Part shown: positions 1-6,563 of the stretch, in pieces
How positions within the stretch are numbered: position 1 is the stretch's first letter
Layout: each line of letters starts with the position of its first letter
Source of the DNA: a virus
IMG/VR virus record: IMGVR_UViG_3300018083_000119
Coordinates: 1 to 23,085 of that record
Length of the DNA stretch: 23,085 nucleotides
Reading direction: 5' to 3' (one strand)
Position numbers and translations under genes: made by a program
The notes under the pieces: model-generated
The model's database searches: none
Seen by the model: only the letters and a program-made list of their open reading frames with translations
What the model was told of the DNA's origin: nothing

Positions 1-1
1 C

Positions 2-724
2 ATGGCGCGGCGGATTGGAACCGATCCCTTGCAAACGATGCAATCGCTCTACATCGTCCAAGGCAAGCCGGGATGGTCCGGACAGTTTCTCATTGCCACG
101 TTCAACCAATGCGGCAAGTTTTCCGCTATCAGGTACGAATGGCAGAGCGAGCAAGGGAAAAAGGATTGGGGTTGCCGCGCCTATACGATAGAGAAGGCAA
201 CCGGAGACCGCATTGATGGCCCTTGGGTAACTTGGGCGATGGTCGAAGCCGAAGGTTGGAACAAAAAGGCCGGAAGCAAATGGCTAACCATGCCAATGAT
301 TATGTTTTCGTATAGAGCTGCGGCTTTCCTTGTCCGGACTCATGCGCCGGAGATTGCAATGGGCTTGGCCACTGTGGAGGAAATCCGGGACGTTATCGAC
401 GTTGAACCACAACCGGCGAAGTCCGCTACCGCAGCCATCCTAGACACGCTCCGTAGCAGATTGGACAGGGAAGCCGCTGCGGCCGTGGAAGTCCCGCAGG
501 AAGCGCCCCAGGAAGCGCCGCTGCCCTTCGCCCTAGATCCGGAAGCCCCGGCGCCTGTGGAGCGCCCAACGATGTCCTATGCCGCCGTCCGTGAGCAATT
601 GGATGCGGCCGGGAACCGGGAGGTTTTGGATCAAGCCGCAGTCCATATCGAATTGGTGGCCGATGCCGGCCAACGGAAGGAACTGGTCGACATCTACAAG
701 GCGCTGAAGGCCAAATATAAATGA
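2..724 (+). CDS. recT: RecT-like single-strand annealing protein (5' end cut by window)
   Basis: This is the C-terminal part of a RecT/Bet-type phage recombinase, which anneals complementary single strands during phage replication and recombination. The reading frame is open to the left edge, so the methionine at base 2 is probably internal and the true start lies outside the window. The visible part holds the RecT signature pieces: DPLQTMQSLYIVQGKPGW (about residues 8-25), FLIATFNQCGKF (29-40), a GCRAYTIEKATGD segment (57-69) and KWLTMPMIMFSYRAAAFLVR (93-112), followed by an APE-x-x-MGL-x-T-x-EE stretch. The tail after residue 140 is Ala/Pro/Glu-rich and low in complexity, as is usual for these proteins. 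The stop codon overlaps the next gene's start (ATGA), as expected for a recombinase and its partner. Family assignment is by motif recognition. Confidence 0.85.
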   Translation: MARRIGTDPLQTMQSLYIVQGKPGWSGQFLIATFNQCGKFSAIRYEWQSEQGKKDWGCRAYTIEKATGDRIDGPWVTWAMVEAEGWNKKAGSKWLTMPMIMFSYRAAAFLVRTHAPEIAMGLATVEEIRDVIDVEPQPAKSATAAILDTLRSRLDREAAAAVEVPQEAPQEAPLPFALDPEAPAPVERPTMSYAAVREQLDAAGNREVLDQAAVHIELVADAGQRKELVDIYKALKAKYK

Positions 725-1290
725 TCCGGTATACGATCCAATCCAACGAAAACGCCTTCGCCCGCTACATCGGGAAGAAGATTACCTTGGGCTTGGGCGA
801 CTTCCATAAAACGCCGGAAGGGAACCGGCCGGCGCCGGCGGAAATGGAAGCAATAAACTATCGGGCTTGCCTTGCGGAAATCGCCGTGGCCAGGACGCTA
901 AACCTGTATTGGACCGGATCAGAAAAGCGCCGCCGGGATGTTGGCGGAATATTGGAAGTCCGGTCCATAGCCGATCCGGACCACGGATTGGTAGCCCGCG
1001 CAAATGACACGGAGGAAGCGCCGGCCGTTTTGGTATTGGTCGACGTTCCGCGCCTCGAATGCGATTTGTTGGGATGGCAAACCTTCGGCTATGCCAAGCG
1101 CTTTGGCCGGCCATTGGACGCGGACACGGCGTGGCCTTGTTGGATCCTCCCGCAACATTTCCTAGAGCCAATGGCGGAGCTCCGGCGGATCGTCCACGCC
1201 GTTAAACATCAGGAACCGACCGGCCGGACGGATCCTTGGATCGTGGCCTATGAAAAGGAAGAGCTAGCCCGTTGGGGATCCGTGGCATAG
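721..1290 (+). CDS. Conserved phage protein, possible PD-(D/E)XK-type nuclease partner of RecT
   Basis: This is a 189-residue protein whose ATG overlaps the recT stop by four bases, so the two are translationally coupled. Seen directly: an acidic helix (CLAEIAVARTL, about residues 50-60), then RRRDVGGILEVRS (70-82), then a hydrophobic strand APAVLVLVDVP (100-110). An early Glu, then an Asp, then E-x-R ahead of a strand recalls the layout of PD-(D/E)XK nucleases, with Arg where Lys is usual. Phage RecT proteins are commonly paired with an exonuclease, so the position fits. However, the protein is shorter than RecE or YqaJ exonucleases and I recognise no specific family. The nuclease role is inference. 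It is the last gene of the plus-strand early operon and is followed by an intrinsic terminator. Confidence 0.7.
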   Translation: MIRYTIQSNENAFARYIGKKITLGLGDFHKTPEGNRPAPAEMEAINYRACLAEIAVARTLNLYWTGSEKRRRDVGGILEVRSIADPDHGLVARANDTEEAPAVLVLVDVPRLECDLLGWQTFGYAKRFGRPLDADTAWPCWILPQHFLEPMAELRRIVHAVKHQEPTGRTDPWIVAYEKEELARWGSVA

Positions 1291-1316
1291 TCGATAAACT
1301 TTACAGCGCTTCCTCG

Positions 1317-1360
1317 GCCCAAGCCGATATTCCAATGGAATCAGGCTTGGGCATTTTTTT
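1317..1360 (+). terminator. Intrinsic terminator of the early operon
   Basis: A perfect 9-bp stem, GCCCAAGCC (1317-1325) with GGCTTGGGC (1344-1352), is followed directly by A and seven Ts (1354-1360). The loop holds a second short inverted repeat, ATTCCA/TGGAAT, which could extend the hairpin. It lies 27 bases after the stop of the recT-linked gene and 42 bases before the PEP-CTERM gene. The latter should therefore have its own promoter or depend on read-through; I see no convincing -35/-10 pair in 1361-1401. Confidence 0.9.
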
Positions 1361-1401
1361 GCTTGTAGGATGGCTCTACCGATCCACCAACTGGGGAAAC
1401 C

Positions 1402-2121
1402 ATGAAACGTCTAATTCTCGCCGCCGCCTTGTCGCTACTGGCAATGCCGGCTTCCGCCACCTTGCAGCTTGCCGCCAACATCAACGGTTCCATTTTCTTT
1501 TGCGCCGATCAGACCGCTTGCGATACCAATCCTAATGTTGGCCAATTGGCGATTGCCAACCAGATTTTTAACGGCGTCGAAATCCTTGGCTCTAGCCAAT
1601 TCCAGACCATCGGCGCCCAGAATTTCCTTAACACTTCAAGCTTTCAGATCATCAACCACAACCTAGCCGCCGCGACTATTACTCTGGCCATCGGCGGAAT
1701 AGACTTCCTCGGACCTGTCGCCACTTACTCCGCAAGCGGTTCCGGGACTTGGCAAAACGCCAACGGATCGTCCATCAACCTTGGATACTATGGCGATGCC
1801 GCCAACCAACAAGGCGCCGATACGCCCTTGGACTTGCCGGGAATCCTGTTGGCAAGCTTTGCCGACATCGCCAATGGTCCGGCCGATGCCTTCGCCTTCA
1901 ACCAGGATGGCGCTTTCGTCGCCGGCGGGAACTTCGGAATGACGCTCGGAACCTCCGGGACGCTTGCCGCATGGAATGGCGCTCCGGGAACCGAAGCCAC
2001 GCTTGTTGGCCGTAGCCAAACGATCCTGACAACGCAATTGGCCGTTCCGGAACCGGCGTCCGTGGCCCTGTTGGGACTCGGACTGATGCTGATCGGCTTT
2101 TCCCGGATCTGGCGCCGGTAA
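1402..2121 (+). CDS. Secreted PEP-CTERM domain protein
   Basis: This is a 239-residue exported protein with a C-terminal exosortase recognition signal. The N-terminus is a classic Sec signal peptide: Lys-Arg at residues 2-3, a hydrophobic core, and a MPASA cleavage motif ending at residue 19. The C-terminus has VPEPAS (215-220), then a hydrophobic helix (221-233), then a basic end RIWRR, which is the canonical PEP-CTERM layout. The middle is rich in Asn, Gly, Ala, Thr and Ser with few charges, typical of these surface or matrix proteins, and has one Cys pair (34 and 40). The start has GGGGA upstream. In bacteria, exosortase (EpsH/XrtA type) processes such proteins. The gene converges on the late operon with a 3-base gap. 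Its function in a phage is unknown; host-surface alteration is one possibility. Codon and word use match its neighbours. Confidence 0.93.
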   Translation: MKRLILAAALSLLAMPASATLQLAANINGSIFFCADQTACDTNPNVGQLAIANQIFNGVEILGSSQFQTIGAQNFLNTSSFQIINHNLAAATITLAIGGIDFLGPVATYSASGSGTWQNANGSSINLGYYGDAANQQGADTPLDLPGILLASFADIANGPADAFAFNQDGAFVAGGNFGMTLGTSGTLAAWNGAPGTEATLVGRSQTILTTQLAVPEPASVALLGLGLMLIGFSRIWRR

Positions 2122-2124
2122 GCG

Positions 2125-2736
2125 TTATTGTCCCGCCGCCGGTGGAACCACCACCACCGGCGGAACGATGGCCGGTTGCGTGGCGTTGCCGTTGATTACC
2201 ACTTGGCCATCCCGGTTAGCAATGTCGATGGCCGTATTGGTCGTGGTCGTCGTGGTCGTCGTGGTATTGGGCCGCAAGTTTGCAATGCCGGACCAATCAA
2301 TCGGGACCGGCTTGAAGGCCGTAACCGCATTAAAGCCGGATCCCGCGATTCCCTGCATGGCGCCATAGCCGGCGATTGAAACGTCCGCCGCGTTGTCCGA
2401 TTGCGTCATTCCAAGCCGGTAGCCGAACCATCCCATTGCCAAGGTGGATAGGCTTGGGACCAGGATCCGCGCCCATTCCAACGCTTCGTTTTGTGGTGGC
2501 GCCAATTGGACTTGGCGTTGGCCGTTTTGAGCGCCTAGCGCCAACATGACAACCGCAACCGTCCGCGTAGTCTGGTCCCCGCCATGCTGCGCCAATTCCT
2601 GCATCGCCCGCGTTTGCTCTCGGGAAATGGAAGCGTTGGCTTCGGCAATCCGCGCCATTGCGTCCGCATAATCTTGATAGCCGGTCGTTTGGCATCCCGT
2701 CAGCGCCACAACCAAAACCGCCGCCGTTGCTCTCAT
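2125..2736 (-). CDS. Phage lipoprotein with poly-threonine tract
   Basis: This is a 203-residue predicted lipoprotein. The very short signal sequence ends in a lipobox ALTGC with Cys at residue 15. It is followed by a helical, charged segment (about 20-55, DYADAMARIAEANASISRE), a hydrophobic segment around residues 93-110 that could be a second membrane contact, a run of nine or ten Thr near residues 157-166, and a Pro/Val-rich end. It is the last gene of the minus-strand late operon and its ATG overlaps the stop of a small membrane protein (ATGA). A small membrane protein followed by a lipoprotein at the end of a late operon could be a lysis (spanin-like) pair or a superinfection-exclusion factor. 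No specific family is recognised and neither role is shown. Confidence 0.8.
   Translation of the reverse strand: MRATAAVLVVALTGCQTTGYQDYADAMARIAEANASISREQTRAMQELAQHGGDQTTRTVAVVMLALGAQNGQRQVQLAPPQNEALEWARILVPSLSTLAMGWFGYRLGMTQSDNAADVSIAGYGAMQGIAGSGFNAVTAFKPVPIDWSGIANLRPNTTTTTTTTTNTAIDIANRDGQVVINGNATQPAIVPPVVVVPPAAGQ
2238..2268. repeat. GTCGTG-type simple repeat encoding poly-Thr
   Basis: On the plus strand this reads as alternating GTGGTCGTC and GTCGTGGTC units. On the minus strand it encodes the Thr run of the lipoprotein as ACC and ACG codons. Such a tract is prone to slippage, so its length may vary between isolates. Confidence 0.75.
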
Positions 2737-2879
2737 GGCTTGCCCCCAAGGAAATAGGCCAACGCCGCCGCCACAATGGTTGCAACGGTTCCCTTTAGTA
2801 CGATGGCAATCAATCTAACCTTGGCTTCCAGTAGCGCCAAGCGTACCGGGACCGTTTGATTGGCCAAGTCCGGATCCAT
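2733..2879 (-). CDS. Small membrane protein (holin-like size), 48 aa
   Basis: This is a 48-residue protein that reads MDPDLANQTVPVRLALLEAK and then continues into one hydrophobic segment (about residues 23-44, with AIVLKGTVATIVAAALAYFL), ending GGKP. An in-frame TAA 18 bases upstream of the ATG fixes the start. The stop overlaps the ATG of the lipoprotein gene (ATGA). An amphipathic N-terminal helix followed by a single transmembrane helix is compatible with a small holin, antiholin or inner-membrane spanin partner. Nothing beyond topology and position supports this, and I do not recognise a family. It is easily missed because of its size. Confidence 0.7.
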   Translation of the reverse strand: MDPDLANQTVPVRLALLEAKVRLIAIVLKGTVATIVAAALAYFLGGKP

Positions 2880-2894
2880 GATGGTTGCATCATC

Positions 2895-3647
2895 TTATGT
2901 ACGCTTGAATACAAAGGATTCTATTTGTTGCCGGCCGGCCCGCTGCTCCATGCCATTGCGCTCTAGCTGCTCAAAGCCGAAATGCGCCATAAACTTTTGG
3001 ATGCCGGCCACCGTGAAATACCAGCAATGCTCCGTTTTCCGATAATGCTTGGATCGCAGGATGTCCGCGCAATCCTTGAATATCGGAACCGAAACGAAAG
3101 CATAGCGCCGGACGTTAGCCAATAGGTCCGTTGGATCGTGTATATGCTCCAAGCTATCCCAAAAGGTAGCCGATTCGCAGGGATCCGAATAGGGATCATG
3201 CCACCGGCCGGCCCCCTTTAGCCAATCGATTGCCGCCGGATTGATGTCGAAGCCCTTGGATTGGCCAGGAAGCGCCGCAACGAAGCGCCCGCCGCCTATG
3301 CCTATGTCGACAACTTGCCCCTTCGTATGTTGCCGGACAAGGTCCACGCGCATCCCGGTTAGCTTGATGCCAACCGGCGTGGCGTCCATCTCCCGGTAGC
3401 GCTTCCAATAGGCTTCGTCATAGGGATTAGCCGTTACAGGGAACCATCCGATCCCGACCTCGGGAAGCCATTGCAGCTTGTCTGCTTGCCACGAGGTCCA
3501 TAAGCCATCGGTCGATTTCGGCCCCGATGCCGGGAATTCGTTTGTCGCAATTGTGGCTTTGGTCCCGGCATTGGCAGAAGTCAGGAGGAAGCAGGCTTCG
3601 GATGTTGCTTGCGTCGATTCTGCTATCGAAGATTCTTTCCGGTCCAT
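2895..3647 (-). CDS. Class I SAM-dependent methyltransferase (start uncertain)
   Basis: The core is a Rossmann-type methyltransferase: the SAM-binding glycine loop VVDIGIGGGRF (about residues 112-122), the acidic loop after strand 2 in GFDINPAAIDWL (132-143) and FWDSLEHIHDP (162-172) as motif IV. The C-terminus contains HYRKTEHCWYF. The substrate cannot be read from sequence. The start is a problem. The only ATG that keeps the conserved-looking LPEVGIGWFPV segment (61-71) lies at 3647, giving a 221-base overlap with the upstream glycosyltransferase gene. The next ATG, at 3389, leaves a 164-residue protein that lacks this segment. A non-ATG start or a frameshift product is possible. Its position beside a GT9-like gene suggests joint work on a glycan. 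Confidence 0.8.
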   Translation of the reverse strand: MDRKESSIAESTQATSEACFLLTSANAGTKATIATNEFPASGPKSTDGLWTSWQADKLQWLPEVGIGWFPVTANPYDEAYWKRYREMDATPVGIKLTGMRVDLVRQHTKGQVVDIGIGGGRFVAALPGQSKGFDINPAAIDWLKGAGRWHDPYSDPCESATFWDSLEHIHDPTDLLANVRRYAFVSVPIFKDCADILRSKHYRKTEHCWYFTVAGIQKFMAHFGFEQLERNGMEQRAGRQQIESFVFKRT

Positions 3648-4347
3648 TGTAATAGCCCCATCCGCCGAAGATTAAAAGCATTGGCGTCCGATAGGCTATC
3701 GCCGCCGGGACAAGCCATCCCACGCCACCGACAACGCCGGCCGCGCCTTGGACCATGGATAGAGTCTCCTCTATCGTTAATTCGCCGGCGTGGAAGGTTT
3801 GATCCGCATAGGGCAAAGGCTCTAGCGCCCATTCCTCTCCCGGCGCCAAGTCCGCGATGCTGATGATTTCGAAAAAGTCCCGCAGTTTATCCGCCGCCAA
3901 AGCCAGATATTCCGGATCCGGATTGCGCCCTGTGGCTAGCCATTCCTTCCGGATCGTGGCCGGCCGAATCACGATATAAGGCTTCCGGGACTGCTCCCCG
4001 AAGGATGGAAGGTCGAAGATCAAGCGCTCCGGCTGAAGCCCCACGGATGCGCCTAGCGCCTCCAGGATGGAAACCTTCGGCCGGCTAACGTAGTTGACGC
4101 GGATTTCCGGGATCCGGTTGCGTGGCCAAGCCGCCCAAGGCAAGCCATCCCGCATCATATTTTTGGCTTGCGTCCGAAGCCGGGACGCCACGCGCAATGG
4201 CCAAATGCCGGGAACGTCCGCGTAGAGCTGTGGCCAAGCGGTTATCAGGTAGACCGGCCGCGCCTTGGCCATTTCCCTAACGATGGCCCGCTGATAGATG
4301 TTGTCGCCAAGCCCCATCATGCCCCGGAGCATTATGGGATTGGGCAT
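3427..4347 (-). CDS. Glycosyltransferase family 9-like protein
   Basis: This is a 306-residue protein resembling heptosyltransferase-type (GT-B, GT9) enzymes, which transfer a sugar from an activated donor. The N-terminal loop MGLGDNIYQRAIVREM (about 11-26) matches the GLGD start of this family. The C-terminal half has a GVVGGVGWLVPAAIAYRTPM segment (204-223) followed by LLIFGG, which corresponds to the donor-binding half. A Cys-rich piece, FCQCRDQSHNCDKRIP (257-272), precedes the end. Its ATG overlaps the stop of the small upstream gene by one base (TAATG). The last 60 or so residues overlap the methyltransferase frame and look less conserved, so the functional domain may end near residue 285. 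The target could be host lipopolysaccharide, a virion protein or another glycan; the sequence does not tell. Confidence 0.75.
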   Translation of the reverse strand: MPNPIMLRGMMGLGDNIYQRAIVREMAKARPVYLITAWPQLYADVPGIWPLRVASRLRTQAKNMMRDGLPWAAWPRNRIPEIRVNYVSRPKVSILEALGASVGLQPERLIFDLPSFGEQSRKPYIVIRPATIRKEWLATGRNPDPEYLALAADKLRDFFEIISIADLAPGEEWALEPLPYADQTFHAGELTIEETLSMVQGAAGVVGGVGWLVPAAIAYRTPMLLIFGGWGYYNGPERIFDSRIDASNIRSLLPPDFCQCRDQSHNCDKRIPGIGAEIDRWLMDLVASRQAAMASRGRDRMVPCNG

Positions 4348-4511
4348 TAGCCGGCGAAAAAGTAATTGGTAGCCGTGGACGTTCCGCCGGGACCGCCGCC
4401 GCCGCCGCCGGTTCCGTTTTCTATAAGCATGGGTCCGGCCGGGACTTGCTCTTGCTTCGTTGTTACCTCATTAACGAATGGCCCGCCGGGGACTTGCCGC
4501 TCCGTGGCCAT
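4347..4511 (-). CDS. Small Gly-rich phage protein, 54 aa
   Basis: This is a 54-residue protein starting MATERQVPGGPFVNEV, with a second related unit QEQVPAGPMLIENG, then a Gly-rich linker (GTGGGGGGPGG) and the end TATNYFFAG. Short proteins with repeated Q-x-P-G-x-F-x-N-E-type motifs are common in phages beside tail fibre genes. Their role is unknown, and a fibre attachment or virion accessory part is only a guess. The gene starts one base after the end of the fibre-like gene upstream, and its TAA overlaps the ATG of the glycosyltransferase gene. Confidence 0.8.
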   Translation of the reverse strand: MATERQVPGGPFVNEVTTKQEQVPAGPMLIENGTGGGGGGPGGTSTATNYFFAG

Positions 4512-4512
4512 A

Positions 4513-5835
4513 TCAAGTAACCGTTAAGAATGGATCAACGTAAACCGTGGTGGACGCCTTGGCCAACATAACTCTCGCCATATAAAAGCCCTTCATTAAC
4601 GGAGTTACAGTAACGGCAAGCTTTTGTTTATTCGGATTCGCCATTCCCGTGGTCGTCCACGGTTCGCTGCTTGATGTTTGCGCCGCCGCCGTTGCCAATA
4701 CATCTGCCTTGGCATCGGAAGCTTGGGATCCGATGGGCGCTGCCGATGTCCCAAGGTATTGGACCTCGATCCATATTTCGTCATCGTTTAGCGCCGTTAC
4801 GCTATCGCGTAGGATCTCCACGGTTATCGTTTTGGCCGCGCCGGTGGTGGCGTTATACATGGCAATTTCCGGACTTGCCAAAGCTTGGCTCGGATAACGC
4901 GCATTAGCCGCCGATACCATTTTCCACGATAGCGTATTGACGCCATCGGATGCGCCGCCGCTCCGGACCAACGTCAATTCGTCCCGGATGCTGCCAAAGT
5001 AATCCTCGATCCATAGCCGGTAATTGGTCGCCCCGGAATCGCAGTTATACATTTCCGCCCGTCCCGGCGTGGTCCACGTTCCGTTCCGCAGGGATCCGGA
5101 CCAGGAAGCCGGAAGCTTGCAATTGCGGATTATCAGCTTGGCGTCCGGTGGCGGACTGTCGAAAAAATTAATGGTTGCCGCCGCATTGGAGAAGTCCACG
5201 TTTTCGCATAGCAAGCCCGCGCCGCCGCCTACCGCGCCGGAAGCGTATCCGGAAAATAGGACCGTTGGCGAAGTCCCGCCGGCGAGAATGGATCCGCCAT
5301 TCCAATGCAAATGTCCGCCCAATTGAATGAGTATCCCCGCCGCTGAAAATTTAACGTCGCAATCCTTCCAGTTAACTCGGCTCCCGGTAGACGTAAACGG
5401 CGGACAACGCATAAAGCCACCCGTCCCAAGCATTTGGAATTGGCATTTTTCGAGAAGCGTGACGCCATTGAGGACGCCTATATTCATGCTCGGATTGGAA
5501 CCACCGGCGCCGCATTGGAAAATGATTCCGTAATAATAAGCAATGCCGCCAACCGTTAATGAATTGTTCCCGGTACAAGCAATTACCGCAGTCGTCGCCA
5601 AAGCCGTAGGTGGTTCCGCCGAATCATCGCCGCATAGGAACCGCGTTGGCGCTGCAAGCGTTCCGGCTGAGACCGTTACCGATCCCGCTGTGGTTTCGCT
5701 ATGGACTTGGGAAAACCAAACCACATCGCCAGCAGCGACTAATGTTTGCCCTGCCATGTTTGCTTTTGCTAACGCCCAGGTCAATCCGCTGTCGGCGTTT
5801 AGGCCATCGGTGGACCGCGTATAACGAATGGTCAT
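4513..5835 (-). CDS. Fibre-like virion protein, probable beta-helix
   Basis: This is a 440-residue protein with low charge, rich in Gly, Ala, Thr, Ser and Val. It has many short strand-turn units such as GVTLLEKCQF, RVNWKDCDVKF and LLCENVDFSNAAATINF (about residues 125-235), the pattern of right-handed parallel beta-helix phage proteins. The N-terminus MTIRYTRSTDG and the end VYVDPFLTVT are probably adaptor and terminal strands. The start has an AAAGG ribosome site upstream. It follows the tail hub and another fibre-like gene, so a receptor-binding or side-fibre role is likely, though the receptor is unknown. No depolymerase catalytic residues were recognised. Confidence is high that it is a structural gene and moderate for the fold. 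Confidence 0.75.
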   Translation of the reverse strand: MTIRYTRSTDGLNADSGLTWALAKANMAGQTLVAAGDVVWFSQVHSETTAGSVTVSAGTLAAPTRFLCGDDSAEPPTALATTAVIACTGNNSLTVGGIAYYYGIIFQCGAGGSNPSMNIGVLNGVTLLEKCQFQMLGTGGFMRCPPFTSTGSRVNWKDCDVKFSAAGILIQLGGHLHWNGGSILAGGTSPTVLFSGYASGAVGGGAGLLCENVDFSNAAATINFFDSPPPDAKLIIRNCKLPASWSGSLRNGTWTTPGRAEMYNCDSGATNYRLWIEDYFGSIRDELTLVRSGGASDGVNTLSWKMVSAANARYPSQALASPEIAMYNATTGAAKTITVEILRDSVTALNDDEIWIEVQYLGTSAAPIGSQASDAKADVLATAAAQTSSSEPWTTTGMANPNKQKLAVTVTPLMKGFYMARVMLAKASTTVYVDPFLTVT

Positions 5836-5837
5836 GG

Positions 5838-6563
5838 TTAGTAACCTTTATTGATGGCGCGGAGCCATGCCTTACTGTCCGCGCTATGCCACCGAAATAG
5901 CAAGGCGTCGATTTTGTTTACCGCCGTGGACAGGACCGGCGAAGGCGTATCCGTCGAAAAGCGCAAATGGGCGCCGGCCGTAAATACGCGGCTTCCGGTT
6001 CCGTCTTGGGTAAAGATAACCTCGATCCGTTGGCCATTCGTCCCATTGGTAATATCGAAGGTAATCGGTCCGGTTAGCGTTCCGACTTCAACGCAAATGG
6101 ATGGAACCGTGTTGCCCGTCAAGTCCACTGTCAGGCTTGCCGCGTAAGCCGGCGTCAATACCATGAGCGATTGATCCGCGCCGGCATTGTTGGCGCCGCA
6201 TCTCCACTCGGTTATCGCCGTGGCCACGCCGGATGCCGTGGTTATCGTGTACAGCGCCACCACGCCGGCCAAGGTTTGTGGCCATAGCGTTGGCGCCGTG
6301 GTAACGGCAGAAACCACGCCGGCCGCAGTCCGCTTAACGTAATTCGTTGCGTTATCGGTTAGGGAAATGGTTTGATTGGCGATGGTCGTTGGCGTCCCCA
6401 GGACATTCAACGCGCCGCCGTAGACTGTCAGGGACAACGCCACAAGCGTTTTGATCCCGAAGATAGCCGCCGGCGCCTCCGCGTTGTTTACGCGGTTTAC
6501 GATCACTTCCTTTTGGGAGGAAGCAAAATCAATCTGGTCGACCAGCGGCGGAATTGAACTCAT
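5838..6563 (-). CDS. Tail fibre-like protein downstream of the hub
   Basis: This is a 241-residue protein. The first 125 residues contain the common phage fibre pattern: GTPTTIANQTISLTDNATNY (about 56-75), an AAGVV strand and a TAxxxWPQTLAGVVALYTI stretch (88-107), ending ITEWRCG. In other phages this module sits at the base of fibres beside the tail tip. The C-terminal half has strands such as PITFDITNGTNGQRIEVIF, resembling a jelly-roll or beta-sandwich tip. The ATG overlaps the hub stop (ATGA), so it is translated together with the hub. The probable role is a receptor-binding or connecting fibre at the tail tip. No enzymatic motif was seen. Confidence 0.75.
   Translation of the reverse strand: MSSIPPLVDQIDFASSQKEVIVNRVNNAEAPAAIFGIKTLVALSLTVYGGALNVLGTPTTIANQTISLTDNATNYVKRTAAGVVSAVTTAPTLWPQTLAGVVALYTITTASGVATAITEWRCGANNAGADQSLMVLTPAYAASLTVDLTGNTVPSICVEVGTLTGPITFDITNGTNGQRIEVIFTQDGTGSRVFTAGAHLRFSTDTPSPVLSTAVNKIDALLFRWHSADSKAWLRAINKGY

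Noticed and set aside
1361-1401. Possible promoter TTGCTT ahead of the PEP-CTERM gene
   Set aside because: No matching -10 element at a proper distance, so it is not reported as a feature.
2136-2163. Perfect 10-bp inverted repeat CCGCCGGTGG/CCACCGGCGG with an 8-base loop near the end of the lipoprotein gene
   Set aside because: It has no T run on either strand and lies in codons for Pro/Val-rich sequence, so I do not call it a terminator.
2128-2379. Plus-strand open frames opposite the lipoprotein gene
   Set aside because: They are Arg/Val-rich mirror products of the Thr repeat and other GC-rich codons, with no recognisable domain.
4381-4425. GCC/GCCG run suggesting a repeat element
   Set aside because: It is simply the poly-Gly linker of the 54-residue protein.
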